Origin: Hydrogenophaga intermedia
Lineage (GTDB): Bacteria; Pseudomonadota; Gammaproteobacteria; Burkholderiales; Burkholderiaceae_C
DNA length: 64,000 nucleotides
NCBI RefSeq assembly: GCF_000723405.1
Contig: NZ_CCAE010000012.1
Location: 44,284 to 108,283 of the forward strand
Direction of reading: 5' to 3'
Shown here piece after piece: positions 31,870-41,515 of this stretch (its first letter is position 1; every line of letters starts with the position of its first letter). The position numbers and the translations under genes are program-made. Below the pieces are notes generated by a model. It was not told the DNA's origin, ran no database searches, and saw only the letters and a program-made list of their open reading frames with translations.

Positions 31870-33017
31870 CCACCTCCCGCCTGCGCAAGACCCTCTACTG
31901 GGCCCTGCCCGTGCTGGCCGTGGCCGCGCTGGCCTTTGGTGTGGTGCGCGCGCTGGACAAGCGCGGCACCCAGGCCGAGCAGGCGCGCGCCGCCGCCCAG
32001 GCCCTGCAGAACACACCGGTCTACCAGATCGCCGCACGCGACCTGGTCACCGTGCGCCGGCTGGCGCTGCAGCGGACGGCCGCCGTCTCCGGCTCGCTGG
32101 AAGCCGTGCAGACCGTGGCCATCAAGGCCCGCGTGGCCGGCGAGCTGCGGGACCTGAACAAGCGCGAGGGTGACAGCGTGGCCGCGAACGAGGTGGTCGC
32201 GCGCATCGACCCCACCGAGCCGCAGGCGCGCGTGCGCCAGGCCGAGCAGCAGGCCGCCTCCGCGCTGGCGCAGGTGCGCATCGCGCAGCGCAACCAGGAC
32301 AACAACCAGGCACTGGTCAAGCAGGGTTTCATCTCGGCCACCGCGCTGGAGACCTCGCAGGCCAACCTGGCCGGGGCCGAGGCCAACCACCGCGCGGCCG
32401 TGGCCGCGCTGGACATCGCGCGCAAGTCGCTTGCCGACACGGTGCTGCGCTCGCCGATCGCGGGCCAGGTGGCCGCGCGCCCGGTGCAGAACGGCGAGCG
32501 CGTGGGCGTCGACACGCGCGTGCTCGAGGTGGTGGACCTCTCCGCCTTCGAGATGGAGGCCGCGCTGAGCCCGGCGGACGCCGCGCGCATCGAGCCCGGC
32601 CAGCCCGCGCGCCTGGTGGTGGAAGGCCTCGCCGAGCCGGTGGCCGCCACGGTGGCGCGCATCAACCCCAGCGTGCAGGCCGGCAGCCGCAGCGTGCTGG
32701 TGTACCTGCGCCTGAAGGCGGTGCCCGGCATGCGCCAGGGCCTGTTCGCGCGCGGCGAGATCGTGGCCGGCACGGTGCAGGCGCCCGTGGTGCCCGTCTC
32801 GGCCATCCGCAACGACCGGCCCGAGCCCTACGTGCAGCTGCTGCGCGACGGCACGGTGAAGCACGTGACGCTGACGCCCGCGCCCACCGGCAGCGTGGAC
32901 GGTGTGCCGCACCAGGCCGTGCCCATGCTGGCCGAGGGCGACACCGTGCTGGCCGCCACGGCCGGCGCGATCCGCGAGGGCACGCGCGTGGACGCGACCA
33001 CGCCCGCCAAGCCCTGA
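31866..33017 (+). CDS. RND efflux pump periplasmic adaptor (membrane-fusion protein)
   Basis: Adaptor of 383 residues with one N-terminal membrane helix (TLYWALPVLAVAALAFGVVR), probably anchored without lipid. The lipoyl/barrel region is VSGSLEAVQTVAIKARVAGE. The coiled-coil hairpin (ARVRQAEQQAASALAQVRIA) is followed by SPIAGQVAARPVQNGERVG and a C-terminal barrel and membrane-proximal domain. It connects the RND pump to an outer-membrane channel, probably the TolC-type protein encoded at 37337. The ATG overlaps the TetR stop, and the pump gene follows after 21 bases. Confidence 0.93.
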   Translation: MTTSRLRKTLYWALPVLAVAALAFGVVRALDKRGTQAEQARAAAQALQNTPVYQIAARDLVTVRRLALQRTAAVSGSLEAVQTVAIKARVAGELRDLNKREGDSVAANEVVARIDPTEPQARVRQAEQQAASALAQVRIAQRNQDNNQALVKQGFISATALETSQANLAGAEANHRAAVAALDIARKSLADTVLRSPIAGQVAARPVQNGERVGVDTRVLEVVDLSAFEMEAALSPADAARIEPGQPARLVVEGLAEPVAATVARINPSVQAGSRSVLVYLRLKAVPGMRQGLFARGEIVAGTVQAPVVPVSAIRNDRPEPYVQLLRDGTVKHVTLTPAPTGSVDGVPHQAVPMLAEGDTVLAATAGAIREGTRVDATTPAKP

Positions 33018-33038
33018 GCCCTCGGAGCGCGACACGCC

Positions 33039-36000
33039 ATGTGGTTCACCCAGGTCTCGCTGCGCAACCCGGTGTTCGCCACCATGGTGATGCTGGCCTT
33101 CGTGGTGCTGGGCGCGTTCTCGCTGCAGCGCCTGCAGGTGGACCAGTTCCCCAACATCGACTTCCCCGTGGTGGTGGTCACCACCACCTACCCCGGCGCC
33201 TCGCCCGAGATCGTCGAGTCCGAGGTGACCAAGAAAGTCGAAGAGGCCGTGAACGCCATCGCCGGCGTGAACAGCCTCACCTCGCGCAGCTACGAGGGCA
33301 ACTCGGTGGTCATCATCGAGTTCCAGCTCACGGTCGACGGCCGCAAGGCCGCCGACGACGTGCGCGAGAAGATCGGCATCCTGCGCCCGCTGCTGCGCGA
33401 CGAGGTGGACGAGCCGCGCGTGCTGCGCTTCGACCCGGCGAGCCGCGCCATCTGGTCCGTGGCCGTGGTACCCGAGGCGGCGGACGGCCGCACCCAATCG
33501 GCCGTGGAACTGTCCACCTGGGCCGACCAGGTGCTGAAGAAGCGGCTGGAAAATGTGCGCGGCGTGGGCGCGGTCACCCTGGTGGGCGCCACACGGCGTG
33601 CTGTCAACGTCGAGCTGGACCCGGCGGCCATGCAGGCCCTGGGCGTCACCACCGAACAGGTCAACGCGGCCGTGCGCAGCGAGAACCAGGACCTGCCCGT
33701 GGGCACGCTCAAGGCCGGCGAGTCCGAGCGCGTGGTGCAGGTGCTCTCGCGCCTGCAGAACCCGCGCGATTTCGAAGACATCATCGTCGCGCGCCGCGGC
33801 GGCTCGCCCGTGCGTCTGGGCCAGGTGGCGCGCGTGAGCGACGGCACGCAGGAGGTGGAGAGCCTGTCGCTCTACAACGGCCAGCGCACGTTGCTGCTGC
33901 AGGTGCAGAAGGCGCAGGACGAGAACACCATCGCCGTGGTGGACGGCCTCAATGCGGCCCTGAACGCGGTGAAGCCCGAGCTGCCACCCGGCGTGCGCCT
34001 GGAGCCCATCGCCGACGGTGCGCGGCCCATCCGCGTGTCGGTGCAGAACGTGCGCCAGACGCTGATCGAGGGCGCCATCCTCACGGTGCTCATCGTCTTC
34101 CTGTTCCTCAACTCCTGGCGCTCCACGGTCATCACCGGGCTCACGCTGCCCATCGCCATCATCGGCACCTTCTTCGTGATGAACGCGCTGGGCTTCACCA
34201 TCAACATGATCACGCTGATGGCGCTCACGCTCTCGGTGGGCCTGTTGATCGACGACGCCATCGTGGTGCGCGAGAACATCGTGCGCCACGTGCAGATGGG
34301 CAAGACGCCCTACCAGGCCGCCATGGAAGGCACACAGGAGATCGGCCTGGCGGTGCTGGCCACCACGCTGTCCATCGTGGCGGTGTTCCTGCCCATCGGC
34401 TTCATGGGCGGCATCATCGGCAAGTTCTTCCACGAGTTCGGCATCACCATGGTTGCGGCGGTGCTGATCTCCATGTTCGTGAGCTTCACGCTGGATCCGA
34501 TGCTGTCCTCGGTGTGGCACGACCCGGCCATCGACGCGCACGGCAAACCGCCGGGCCGTTCGCTCTACGACCGCACCCTGGGCCGCGTGACGCACTGGTT
34601 CGACCGCTTTCAGGACGACCTCGCCGAGGGCTATCAGGGCGCGCTGCGCTGGTCGTTGAAGCACAAGCTGGCCACGCTGGGGCTGGCCCTGGCCACCTTC
34701 ATCGGCAGCCTGGCCATGCTGCCGCTGCTGGGCTCCGAATTCGTGCCGCAGGCCGACTTCTCCGAGGCCTCGGTGAGCTACCACACGCCGGTCGGCTCGT
34801 CCCTGGTCGCCACCGAAGCCAAGGCGCGCGAGGTCGAGGCCATCGTGCGCAGCTTCCCCGAGGTGCGCTACACGCTCACCACCATCAACACCGGCAATGC
34901 CCAGGGCAGCATGTACGCCAGCACCTACGTGCGCCTGGTGAACCGTGAGGAGCGGGACCTCAATGCCGTCGCCATGTCGGCCACGCTGCGCGACCGCCTG
35001 CGCGCCGTGCCGGGCATCACCGTCACGCACGCGGGCCTGCTCGACGCGGTGGGCGGCGGCAAGCAGATCGAGTTCTCGCTGCAGGGCGACGACCTGGACG
35101 AGCTGGAGCGCCTGAGCGCGCTCATCACCGAGCGGCTGCGCCCCATCGTGGGCCTGGTGGACCTGGACTCCAGCCTCAAGCCCGACAAGCCCACGGTCGA
35201 CGTGGTGCTCAAGCGCGACCTGGCGTCCGACCTGGGCCTGTCCACCAACGCCATCGGCAACAGCCTGCGCACCCTGGTGGCCGGCACCACCGTGGGCAAC
35301 TGGCGCGCGCAGAACGGCGAGACCTACGACGTGATGGTGCGGCTTCCATCCGCGCAGCGCCAGCGCACCGAGGACTTGCTGCAGTTGCCGCTGAACGTGG
35401 CCGGCACGGGCACCACCGCGGCCGACGCGACCACGCGCACCGTGCCGCTGTCGCAGGTGGCCGACATCGTGGAGGCCACCGGACCGAACCAGATCAACCG
35501 CCGCAACCTCAACCGCGAGGTCTCCTTCAGCGCCAACGTCTTCGGCCGCTCCACCGGCGAAGTCTCGGCCGAGATCCAGCGCGTCGTCAGCGGCATCGCC
35601 CTGCCGCCGGGCTACCGCACCGAGTTCAGTGGCTCCACCAAGAACATGCAGGAGTCCTTCGGCTACGCGCTGTCGGCGCTGGCCCTGGCCATCATCTTCA
35701 TCTACATGATCCTGGCCAGCCAGTTCCAGAGCTTCCTGCAGCCGCTCTCGCTCATGACCTCGCTGCCGCTCACCCTCATCGGCGTGGTGCTGGCGCTGCT
35801 GATGTTCGGCTCCACCATGAGCATGTTCTCCATCATCGGCATCGTGCTGCTCATGGGCCTGGTGACCAAGAACGCCATCCTGCTGGTGGACTTCGCCATC
35901 CGCGCGCGCGAAGGCCGCGCCGGCGGCCCGCCGCTGCCACGCGACGAAGCCCTGCTGCTGGCCGCCAAGGTGCGGCTGCGCCCCATCCTCATGACCACGC

Positions 36001-36227
36001 TGGCCATGGTCTTCGGCATGGTGCCGCTGGCCTTCGCGCTCACCGAAGGCTCGGAGCAGCGCGCCCCCATGGGCCAGGCCGTCATCGGCGGCGTCATCAC
36101 CTCATCCCTGCTCACGCTGGTGGTGGTGCCCGTGGTCTACGGCTACCTCGACGACTTCGCCAACTGGCTGCGCCGCAAGGCCGGGCTGCCGCCCGCCGTC
36201 ACGGCTCGGCAAGAGGGCGCCTCCTAA
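33039..36227 (+). CDS. RND efflux transporter, HAE1 type (MexB/AcrB-like)
   Basis: Proton-driven inner-membrane exporter of 1062 residues, a standard size. Twelve membrane helices and two large periplasmic loops are present. Start [19 protein letters not shown], the pore-domain [16 protein letters not shown] segment ([20 protein letters not shown]), and the proton-relay helix 4 [15 protein letters not shown] with the paired Asp are visible. A C-terminal TM10-type helix contains [14 protein letters not shown] with the conserved Lys. Drug specificity cannot be read. It lies in tetR-adaptor-pump and is followed by pcm, rhodanese and tolC. Confidence 0.95.
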   Translation: MWFTQVSLRNPVFATMVMLAFVVLGAFSLQRLQVDQFPNIDFPVVVVTTTYPGASPEIVESEVTKKVEEAVNAIAGVNSLTSRSYEGNSVVIIEFQLTVDGRKAADDVREKIGILRPLLRDEVDEPRVLRFDPASRAIWSVAVVPEAADGRTQSAVELSTWADQVLKKRLENVRGVGAVTLVGATRRAVNVELDPAAMQALGVTTEQVNAAVRSENQDLPVGTLKAGESERVVQVLSRLQNPRDFEDIIVARRGGSPVRLGQVARVSDGTQEVESLSLYNGQRTLLLQVQKAQDENTIAVVDGLNAALNAVKPELPPGVRLEPIADGARPIRVSVQNVRQTLIEGAILTVLIVFLFLNSWRSTVITGLTLPIAIIGTFFVMNALGFTINMITLMALTLSVGLLIDDAIVVRENIVRHVQMGKTPYQAAMEGTQEIGLAVLATTLSIVAVFLPIGFMGGIIGKFFHEFGITMVAAVLISMFVSFTLDPMLSSVWHDPAIDAHGKPPGRSLYDRTLGRVTHWFDRFQDDLAEGYQGALRWSLKHKLATLGLALATFIGSLAMLPLLGSEFVPQADFSEASVSYHTPVGSSLVATEAKAREVEAIVRSFPEVRYTLTTINTGNAQGSMYASTYVRLVNREERDLNAVAMSATLRDRLRAVPGITVTHAGLLDAVGGGKQIEFSLQGDDLDELERLSALITERLRPIVGLVDLDSSLKPDKPTVDVVLKRDLASDLGLSTNAIGNSLRTLVAGTTVGNWRAQNGETYDVMVRLPSAQRQRTEDLLQLPLNVAGTGTTAADATTRTVPLSQVADIVEATGPNQINRRNLNREVSFSANVFGRSTGEVSAEIQRVVSGIALPPGYRTEFSGSTKNMQESFGYALSALALAIIFIYMILASQFQSFLQPLSLMTSLPLTLIGVVLALLMFGSTMSMFSIIGIVLLMGLVTKNAILLVDFAIRAREGRAGGPPLPRDEALLLAAKVRLRPILMTTLAMVFGMVPLAFALTEGSEQRAPMGQAVIGGVITSSLLTLVVVPVVYGYLDDFANWLRRKAGLPPAVTARQEGAS

Positions 36228-36264
36228 AATCCATCGGTTGTGCCGACCCCACTGGAGAAATGAA

Positions 36265-36954
36265 ATGACCACCGCGACCAGCCTCGAACAGGCCCGCTTC
36301 AACATGATCGAGCAGCAGATCCGCCCCTGGGAGGTGCTCGACGGCCGAGTGCTCGAGCTGCTGGGCCAGGTGCGCCGCGAGGACTTCGCGCCCGCCGCGC
36401 ACCGGGCCCTGGCCTTCACCGACATGGAACTGCCCCTGACGCAGCCTGTGGTGGACGGCCAGTGCATGCTCGCCCCGCGCGTGCAGGCCCGCCTGGTGCA
36501 GGACCTGGCCCTGCAGCCCACCGACAAGGTGCTGGAGATCGGCACCGGCAGCGGCTACACGGCGGCCCTCATGGCCAGCCTGGCGCAGCGCGTGCTGTCG
36601 CTGGAGATCGAGCCCGCGCTGGCCTCGCAGGCGCGCACGCGCCTGATGCAGGCCGGCGTCACCAACGTCGAGGTGCGCCAGGCCGACGCCTGCGCGAACG
36701 ACTTCGCCGCCTGCCGCGCCGGCGGCCCGTACGACGCCATCCTGCTGGCCGGTTCGGTGGCCGAGGTGCCGCCCGCGCTGCTGGGCCTGCTGGCCCCGGG
36801 CGGCCGGCTCGCGGCCATCACCGGCAGCGAGCCCATGATGCGCGCCACCTTCATCACCCGCGCCGGCGACGCCGACTTCCGCAGCGCACAGCCCTGGGAC
36901 ACCGTCGCGCCACGCCTGCGCAACTTCCCCGAGCCCTCGCGCTTCCGTTTCTGA
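36265..36954 (+). CDS. pcm: Protein-L-isoaspartate O-methyltransferase family protein
   Basis: SAM-dependent methyltransferase of 229 residues that initiates repair of isoaspartyl residues. Features: FNMIEQQIRPWEVLDGRVLE, then the SAM site VLEIGTGSGYTAALMASLAQ (motif I), and YDAILLAGSVAEVPPALLGL with the C-terminal strand LRNFPEPSRFRF. It is a Comamonadaceae-type form with a slightly different C-terminal region; the activity is inferred from family membership. The ATG at 36265 follows GGAG. Pump, Pcm, rhodanese and TolC genes lie close together on one strand. Confidence 0.88.
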   Translation: MTTATSLEQARFNMIEQQIRPWEVLDGRVLELLGQVRREDFAPAAHRALAFTDMELPLTQPVVDGQCMLAPRVQARLVQDLALQPTDKVLEIGTGSGYTAALMASLAQRVLSLEIEPALASQARTRLMQAGVTNVEVRQADACANDFAACRAGGPYDAILLAGSVAEVPPALLGLLAPGGRLAAITGSEPMMRATFITRAGDADFRSAQPWDTVAPRLRNFPEPSRFRF

Positions 36955-36967
36955 GCCGGGCCCGCGC

Positions 36968-37315
36968 ATGCAAGCCATCACCCCCGCCCAGCTCGACGAC
37001 TGGATCCGTCAGGAGACCACGGACGGTGCCGCCACGCCGGTGCTGCTGGACGTGCGCGAGCCCTGGGAACTGCAGACGGCCAGCGCGCCGAGCGGCCCGG
37101 GCTACGAGCTGCTGGCCATGCCCATGCGCAGCGTCCCCGCGCGCCTGGCCGAACTCGAGCGCGACCGCCCCATCGCCGTGCTCTGCCACCACGGTGGCCG
37201 CAGCGCGCAGGTGGCCCGGTTCCTGCAGGACCAGGGCTACACGCGCGTCGTCAACGTGCACGGCGGCATCGATCGGTGGTCGCAGGAACGCGACCCGTCG
37301 ATCCCCCGCTACTGA
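36968..37315 (+). CDS. Single-domain rhodanese-like sulfurtransferase
   Basis: Protein of 115 residues. The active-site loop LCHHGGRSAQVARFL supplies Cys with a GRSAQ motif, and VLLDVREPWELQ gives the conserved Asp/Arg at the N-terminal side. The length is that of a single catalytic domain (GlpE/PspE-like). It probably carries sulfane sulfur in the cytoplasm; its partner is unknown. It begins 14 bases after pcm and ends 22 bases before tolC. Confidence 0.92.
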   Translation: MQAITPAQLDDWIRQETTDGAATPVLLDVREPWELQTASAPSGPGYELLAMPMRSVPARLAELERDRPIAVLCHHGGRSAQVARFLQDQGYTRVVNVHGGIDRWSQERDPSIPRY

Positions 37316-37336
37316 TCAACTCCCAAGGATCCGCTC

Positions 37337-38668
37337 ATGCGCTTTGCCACCCCCATTCGCCCATTGACGGTTGCCGTGCTGATGGCCCTGGGGGCGGCAT
37401 CCGCCGCGCAGGCGCAAAGCCTGTCGCAGCTGTTCGAGGCCGCGCGCGGTTTCGACGCCACCTACCTGGCCGCGCGCTCGCAGCACGAGGCCAACCTGGC
37501 GCAGGCCGACCAGGCGCGCGCCGGCCTGCTGCCCGAGGTGGGCCTGGGCGCCGGCGCCAGCTGGGCGCGCCGCGACAGCGACAACAACCTGCTCGACGGC
37601 ACCAGCAACAGCCAGAGCGTGACCCTGTCGGCCAGCCAGCCGCTGTACCGGCCCGCCAACCGGCTCGCCAACGACCAGGCCAACCTCTCGCGCGACATCT
37701 CGCAGGCCCAGCTCGTGCAGGCCGAGCAGGACCTGATCGTGCGCACCTCACAGGCCTACTTCGACGTGCTGGCCGCGCAGGACACGCTCACCTTCGTGCG
37801 CGCGCAGAAGACGGCAGTGGAGCAACAACTCGCCGCCGCGCGACGCAACTTCGAGGTCGGCACGGCGACCGTGACCGACGCGCGCGAGGCGCAGGCCAGC
37901 TTCGACCTGGTGACCGCGCAGGAGATCGCCGCCGAAAACGACCTGCGCGTGAAGAAGCTCGCGCTGGACCAACTGGTGGGCCGCAGCGGCGTGACGCCGC
38001 TGCCCCTGGCCGCGCCCCTGAACCTGCCCCCGCTGGACCCCGCCACGCCGCAGGCCTGGGTGGACCGCACGGGCGAGAGCCACCCCGCCATCGTGAGCGC
38101 GCGGCGCAACCTGGAGATCGCCGAACTCGAGACGCAACGCGCCGAGGCCGGCCACAAGCCCACCGTGGACCTGGTGGGCCAATACCAGGTGGCGCGCGGG
38201 CCAGCCGGCATCCAGGGCGTACCGGGCAACGTGCGTACCAACAACGCCAGTGTGGGCGTTCAATTCAACATGCCGCTGTTCGCGGGCTACGCCATCCAGA
38301 ACCGCGTGAAGCAGACGCTGGCGCTGGAGGAGAAGGCGCGCGCCGACCTCGACGCCGCACGGCGCACGGTGGATCTGCGCACGCGCAGCGCCTTCCTGGG
38401 TGTGGTGTCGGGCCAGGGGCAGGTGAAGGCGCTGGAAGCGGCCGAGACCTCCAGCCAGAGCGCGCTGGAAGCCAACCAGCTGGGCTACCAGGTGGGCGTG
38501 CGCATCAACATCGACGTGCTCAACGCGCAGAGCCAGCTCTTCCAGACCAAGCGCGACCTCGCCCAGGCTCGCTACAACGTGCTGCTGGGCAGCCTGCGCC
38601 TGCGCCAGGCCAGCGGAGAGCTGACGCCGGCCGATCTGCAGGCGATCGACGCCTTGCTGGCCCGCTGA
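37337..38668 (+). CDS. tolC: TolC-family outer-membrane channel
   Basis: Outer-membrane efflux protein of 443 residues with a signal peptide (VAVLMALGAASAAQAQS, cleaved near 28). Two OEP repeats follow: SLSQLFEAARGFDATYLAAR with long helices, and SVGVQFNMPLFAGYAIQNRV with YQVGVRINIDVLNAQSQLFQ. The trimer forms a channel across the outer membrane and periplasm, serving RND pumps and type I secretion. Here it is presumably for the RND pump upstream. A promoter-like element and stem loop lie just beyond the stop. Confidence 0.94.
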   Translation: MRFATPIRPLTVAVLMALGAASAAQAQSLSQLFEAARGFDATYLAARSQHEANLAQADQARAGLLPEVGLGAGASWARRDSDNNLLDGTSNSQSVTLSASQPLYRPANRLANDQANLSRDISQAQLVQAEQDLIVRTSQAYFDVLAAQDTLTFVRAQKTAVEQQLAAARRNFEVGTATVTDAREAQASFDLVTAQEIAAENDLRVKKLALDQLVGRSGVTPLPLAAPLNLPPLDPATPQAWVDRTGESHPAIVSARRNLEIAELETQRAEAGHKPTVDLVGQYQVARGPAGIQGVPGNVRTNNASVGVQFNMPLFAGYAIQNRVKQTLALEEKARADLDAARRTVDLRTRSAFLGVVSGQGQVKALEAAETSSQSALEANQLGYQVGVRINIDVLNAQSQLFQTKRDLAQARYNVLLGSLRLRQASGELTPADLQAIDALLAR

Positions 38669-38675
38669 GAGCCGA

Positions 38676-38729
38676 TACACTCCCCCGATCCCCCATCCGC
38701 CCGGCCCCAACCCGGGCGGACCCATTTTT
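38676..38729 (+). promoter_or_regulatory. Promoter (-10 TACACT) and stem-loop between tolC and the LPS operon
   Basis: TACACT at 38676-38681 is a likely -10. Downstream, TCCGCCCGG (38696-38704) pairs perfectly with CCGGGCGGA (38712-38720) around 7 bases, and CCCATTTTT follows. The stem could terminate tolC transcripts or form a leader of the glycosyltransferase operon. No clear -35 is visible. Confidence 0.5.
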
Positions 38730-38747
38730 CACCCTGCAGGAGATGAC

Positions 38748-39488
38748 GTGCAAGCCGTCAACGTGCTGTGCATCAAATGGGGCCGCAAGTACGGCCCCGA
38801 CTACGTCAACAAGCTCCACAGCATGGTGTCGCGCCACCTGAGCCGCCCGTTCCGCTTCGTCTGCCTCACCGACGACGGCACCGGTATCGACCCGGCGATC
38901 GAAGTCAAGCCCATCCCCGCGATCGGCTTCGACGAATTCGACCAGCGCAAGCCCTGGACCTTCGGCCATGGCTGGCTCAAGCTCACCAGCTTTGCCAACC
39001 CGCTCTACGACCTCAGCGGCCGCACCCTGTTCCTGGACCTCGACATCGTCATCGTCGACAGCCTCGACCCCTTCTTCGACCAACCCGGCGAGTTCGTCGT
39101 CATCAAGGAATGGGACAAGAAGGACGGCACGGGCAACACCTCGTGCTACCTCTACACCATCGGCGCCCACACCGACGCGCTGGAGCACCTGAAGAAGGAC
39201 TACCCGCGCTCCGTCGACGAGGTGCGCAACGAGCAGGAGTTCATCACCGGCTACCTGGGGCGCCAGGGCAAGGTGAGCTTCTGGCCCGAGGGCTGGTGCG
39301 TGAGCTTCAAGCGCCACTGCATGCGCCGCGGCCTCATGGGCTGGTTCCAGCCACCCATCATTCCGCCGGGCGCGCGCATCATCGCCTTCCACGGCAAACC
39401 CAACCCGCCCGACGCCATCGCCGGCGTGAGCGGCAAGTGGTACCGGCGCGTGCTGCCCACGCAGTGGGTGGCCGAACACTGGCGTTGA
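38748..39488 (+). CDS. Putative GT-A-type glycosyltransferase of the LPS core locus
   Basis: Cytoplasmic protein of 246 residues without membrane segments. LFLDLDIVIVDSLDPFFD supplies an acidic DLD/DxD motif that binds nucleotide-sugar and metal in GT-A enzymes; other conserved parts are KWGRKYGPDYVNKLHSMVSR, FRFVCLTDD and NEQEFITGYL. The specific family is not recognised with certainty. The GTG at 38748 follows a strong AGGAGATGAC site. The stop TGA overlaps the TTG start of the waaA-kdkA gene. Its position implies addition of a core sugar. Confidence 0.8.
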   Translation: MQAVNVLCIKWGRKYGPDYVNKLHSMVSRHLSRPFRFVCLTDDGTGIDPAIEVKPIPAIGFDEFDQRKPWTFGHGWLKLTSFANPLYDLSGRTLFLDLDIVIVDSLDPFFDQPGEFVVIKEWDKKDGTGNTSCYLYTIGAHTDALEHLKKDYPRSVDEVRNEQEFITGYLGRQGKVSFWPEGWCVSFKRHCMRRGLMGWFQPPIIPPGARIIAFHGKPNPPDAIAGVSGKWYRRVLPTQWVAEHWR

Positions 39489-41515
39489 ACCCGCCACGCG
39501 CCACCACCACCCTGCGGGCCTACCGGCTGCTGAGCCGCGCGCTCGCGCCCCTGTTGCTGGGCTGGCTGTGGTGGCGCGGCCGGCGAGAGCCCGGCTATCG
39601 CGAACGGCTCGCCGAACGCCTCGGCCACCTCCCCATCGAGCCCTCGCGCTTCGGCGGCCTGTGGTTGCACGCGGCCTCCGTGGGCGAGGTGCAGGCCGCG
39701 CGTCCGCTCATCGAGGCCCTGCTGCGTGACTGGCCCGAGCACGCCATCACGGTCACCACGCAGACGCCCACCGGCGCGGCCGCGCTGCGCGCCACCTGGG
39801 GCGACCGCCTCGCGCACCGCTACGCGCCCATCGACACGCCCGGCGCGGTGCGGCGCTTTCTCGACCGGCTGCAACCGCAAGCCCTGGTGCTGGTGGAGCG
39901 CGAGCTGTGGCCGCAGTGGCTGTTCGCCTGCGCCGAACGCGCGCTGCCGGTGCTGCTGGTCAACGCGCGCCTGTCCGAATCGTCGGCGCGCAGCTACCGG
40001 CGCTGGCCGGGGCTGATGGCGCACGCCTGGCCCAGGCTCGGCGTGGCGGCGGCCGACGCGGCATCGGCCGAGCGGCTGCGCGACCTGGGCGTCGCGGCTG
40101 AGCACACCGCCGTCACCGGCAACCTCAAGTTCGACGTCGCCCCGCCCGAGCAGGCCGAACCCCTGTCGCCCGCGCTGCAGGCGCGCCACCTCGTGGTGGC
40201 CGGCAGCACGCACGAGGGCGATGAGGCCGCGTGGCTCGACGCTTGGCCCGGCCTGCGCGAGCACCACCCGCAGGCCCTGCTGGTGCTGGTGCCGCGCCAC
40301 CCGCAGCGCTTCGACGCCGTCGCGGCCGAGCTGCAACGCCGGGGTCTGCCCTTCGCGCGCCGCAGCCTTGGCGACGCGGTGAGCGACCGGACCGCCGTGC
40401 TGCTGATCGACGCCATGGGCGAGCTCATGCACTGGTACCGCCACGCCAGCGTGTGCTTCGTGGGCGGCACCATCGCGCCCGTGGGTGGCCACAACCCGCT
40501 GGAGCCCATGGCCCTGGGCCAGGCCTTCCTGTTCGGCCCACACACGGCGAACGCGCAGGCGCTGTTCGACGACGCACAGGCCGCCGGCGCGGGCCTTGCG
40601 GTGCACGACGCGGCCACGCTCGCGCCAGCGGTGCACGGCGCCTTGCGCGAGCCCGCCGCCTGGGCCGCGCGCGGCGCGGTGGCGCGCGGCCTTGTCGACA
40701 CCAACCGGGGCGCGACCGAGCGCACCCTGGCCGTCGTGCGCGCGCGGCTCGGCGAGGTCGATCCCTCGACCCTGGTGCCCGTGCTGACCGACACGCACGG
40801 ATCCGACACGCTGTGGCACGACCCGCGCACCGTCCGCACCGAACGCGCGAGTGGGCTGTTCGAGTCCGACGCGACCACCGAGCACCTCGCCACCGGCAGC
40901 GGTCGCGGGCAGGCGCGGCTCGTCCACCTCGACGGCCATGGCCTGGTGCTGCGCCACTACCGGCGCGGCGGCCTCATGGCCCGCCTCAGCGAGGACCGGT
41001 TCTGGCGCGAGCCCGCACACCTGAGCCGCGCCATGCGCGAGTTCGCGCTGCTGCGCCTCATGCGCTCCTGGCGGCTGCCCGTGCCCGCGCCCGCGCTGGC
41101 GCGCCACCGGCCGCACGGCCTGGTCTACAGCGCCGACATCGCCGTCGGCCTGATCGAGGGCAGCCGCAACCTCGTGCAGCGCCTTCAGGAGGCGCCGCCT
41201 TCGCCGGACGACTGGGCCAGCCTGGGCCACGCGATCCGCGCCCTGCACGACCGCCAGGTCTTCCACGCCGACCTCAACGCCCACAACCTGCTGCTCGACA
41301 TGCAAGGCCGTGCCTGGGTGGTCGACTTCGACAAATGCGCCGTGCGCCCGGGCGAGGCCTGGAAAGCGGACAACCTCGCGCGACTGCAACGCTCTTTGCG
41401 CAAGGAAGCCGCGCGGCTTCAACCGTTTCACTGGGACGAGTCCCAGTGGGCGTCCCTGATCGCGGGCTATGGTCCCACGCCATCGGCAGGCGGCACCACC
41501 GACTCCACCCCATGA
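39485..41515 (+). CDS. waaA-kdkA: Fused Kdo transferase (WaaA) and Kdo kinase (KdkA)
   Basis: Single reading frame of 676 residues. Residues of about 1-420 are WaaA/KdtA: an N-terminal membrane-near segment (LLSRALAPLLLGWLWWRGRR), GGLWLHAASVGEVQAARPLI, RELWPQWL, VTGNLKFDV and FVGGTIAPVGGHNPLEPMAL, where the LPS-core Kdo enters lipid A precursor. Residues of about 430-676 are a KdkA-type kinase: LRHYRRGGLMARLSEDRFWR, then HADLNAHNLLLDMQGRAWVV with catalytic Asp596 and DFDKC metal loop. KdkA phosphorylates Kdo, so the fusion would add and phosphorylate Kdo. TTG at 39485 overlaps the previous stop. Known WaaA and KdkA are normally separate proteins. Confidence 0.9.
   Translation: MNPPRATTTLRAYRLLSRALAPLLLGWLWWRGRREPGYRERLAERLGHLPIEPSRFGGLWLHAASVGEVQAARPLIEALLRDWPEHAITVTTQTPTGAAALRATWGDRLAHRYAPIDTPGAVRRFLDRLQPQALVLVERELWPQWLFACAERALPVLLVNARLSESSARSYRRWPGLMAHAWPRLGVAAADAASAERLRDLGVAAEHTAVTGNLKFDVAPPEQAEPLSPALQARHLVVAGSTHEGDEAAWLDAWPGLREHHPQALLVLVPRHPQRFDAVAAELQRRGLPFARRSLGDAVSDRTAVLLIDAMGELMHWYRHASVCFVGGTIAPVGGHNPLEPMALGQAFLFGPHTANAQALFDDAQAAGAGLAVHDAATLAPAVHGALREPAAWAARGAVARGLVDTNRGATERTLAVVRARLGEVDPSTLVPVLTDTHGSDTLWHDPRTVRTERASGLFESDATTEHLATGSGRGQARLVHLDGHGLVLRHYRRGGLMARLSEDRFWREPAHLSRAMREFALLRLMRSWRLPVPAPALARHRPHGLVYSADIAVGLIEGSRNLVQRLQEAPPSPDDWASLGHAIRALHDRQVFHADLNAHNLLLDMQGRAWVVDFDKCAVRPGEAWKADNLARLQRSLRKEAARLQPFHWDESQWASLIAGYGPTPSAGGTTDSTP

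Noticed and set aside
31719..35030. Open frame of over 1100 codons on the minus strand
   Set aside because: It is antisense to the adaptor and RND pump genes, has His/Arg/Gly-rich composition typical of shadows in high-GC DNA and shows no family motif.
40735..40850. Possible frameshift joining waaA and kdkA
   Set aside because: Both parts share one frame with normal codon use and a plausible linker; nothing in the sequence indicates an indel. Kept as a test in the fusion finding.
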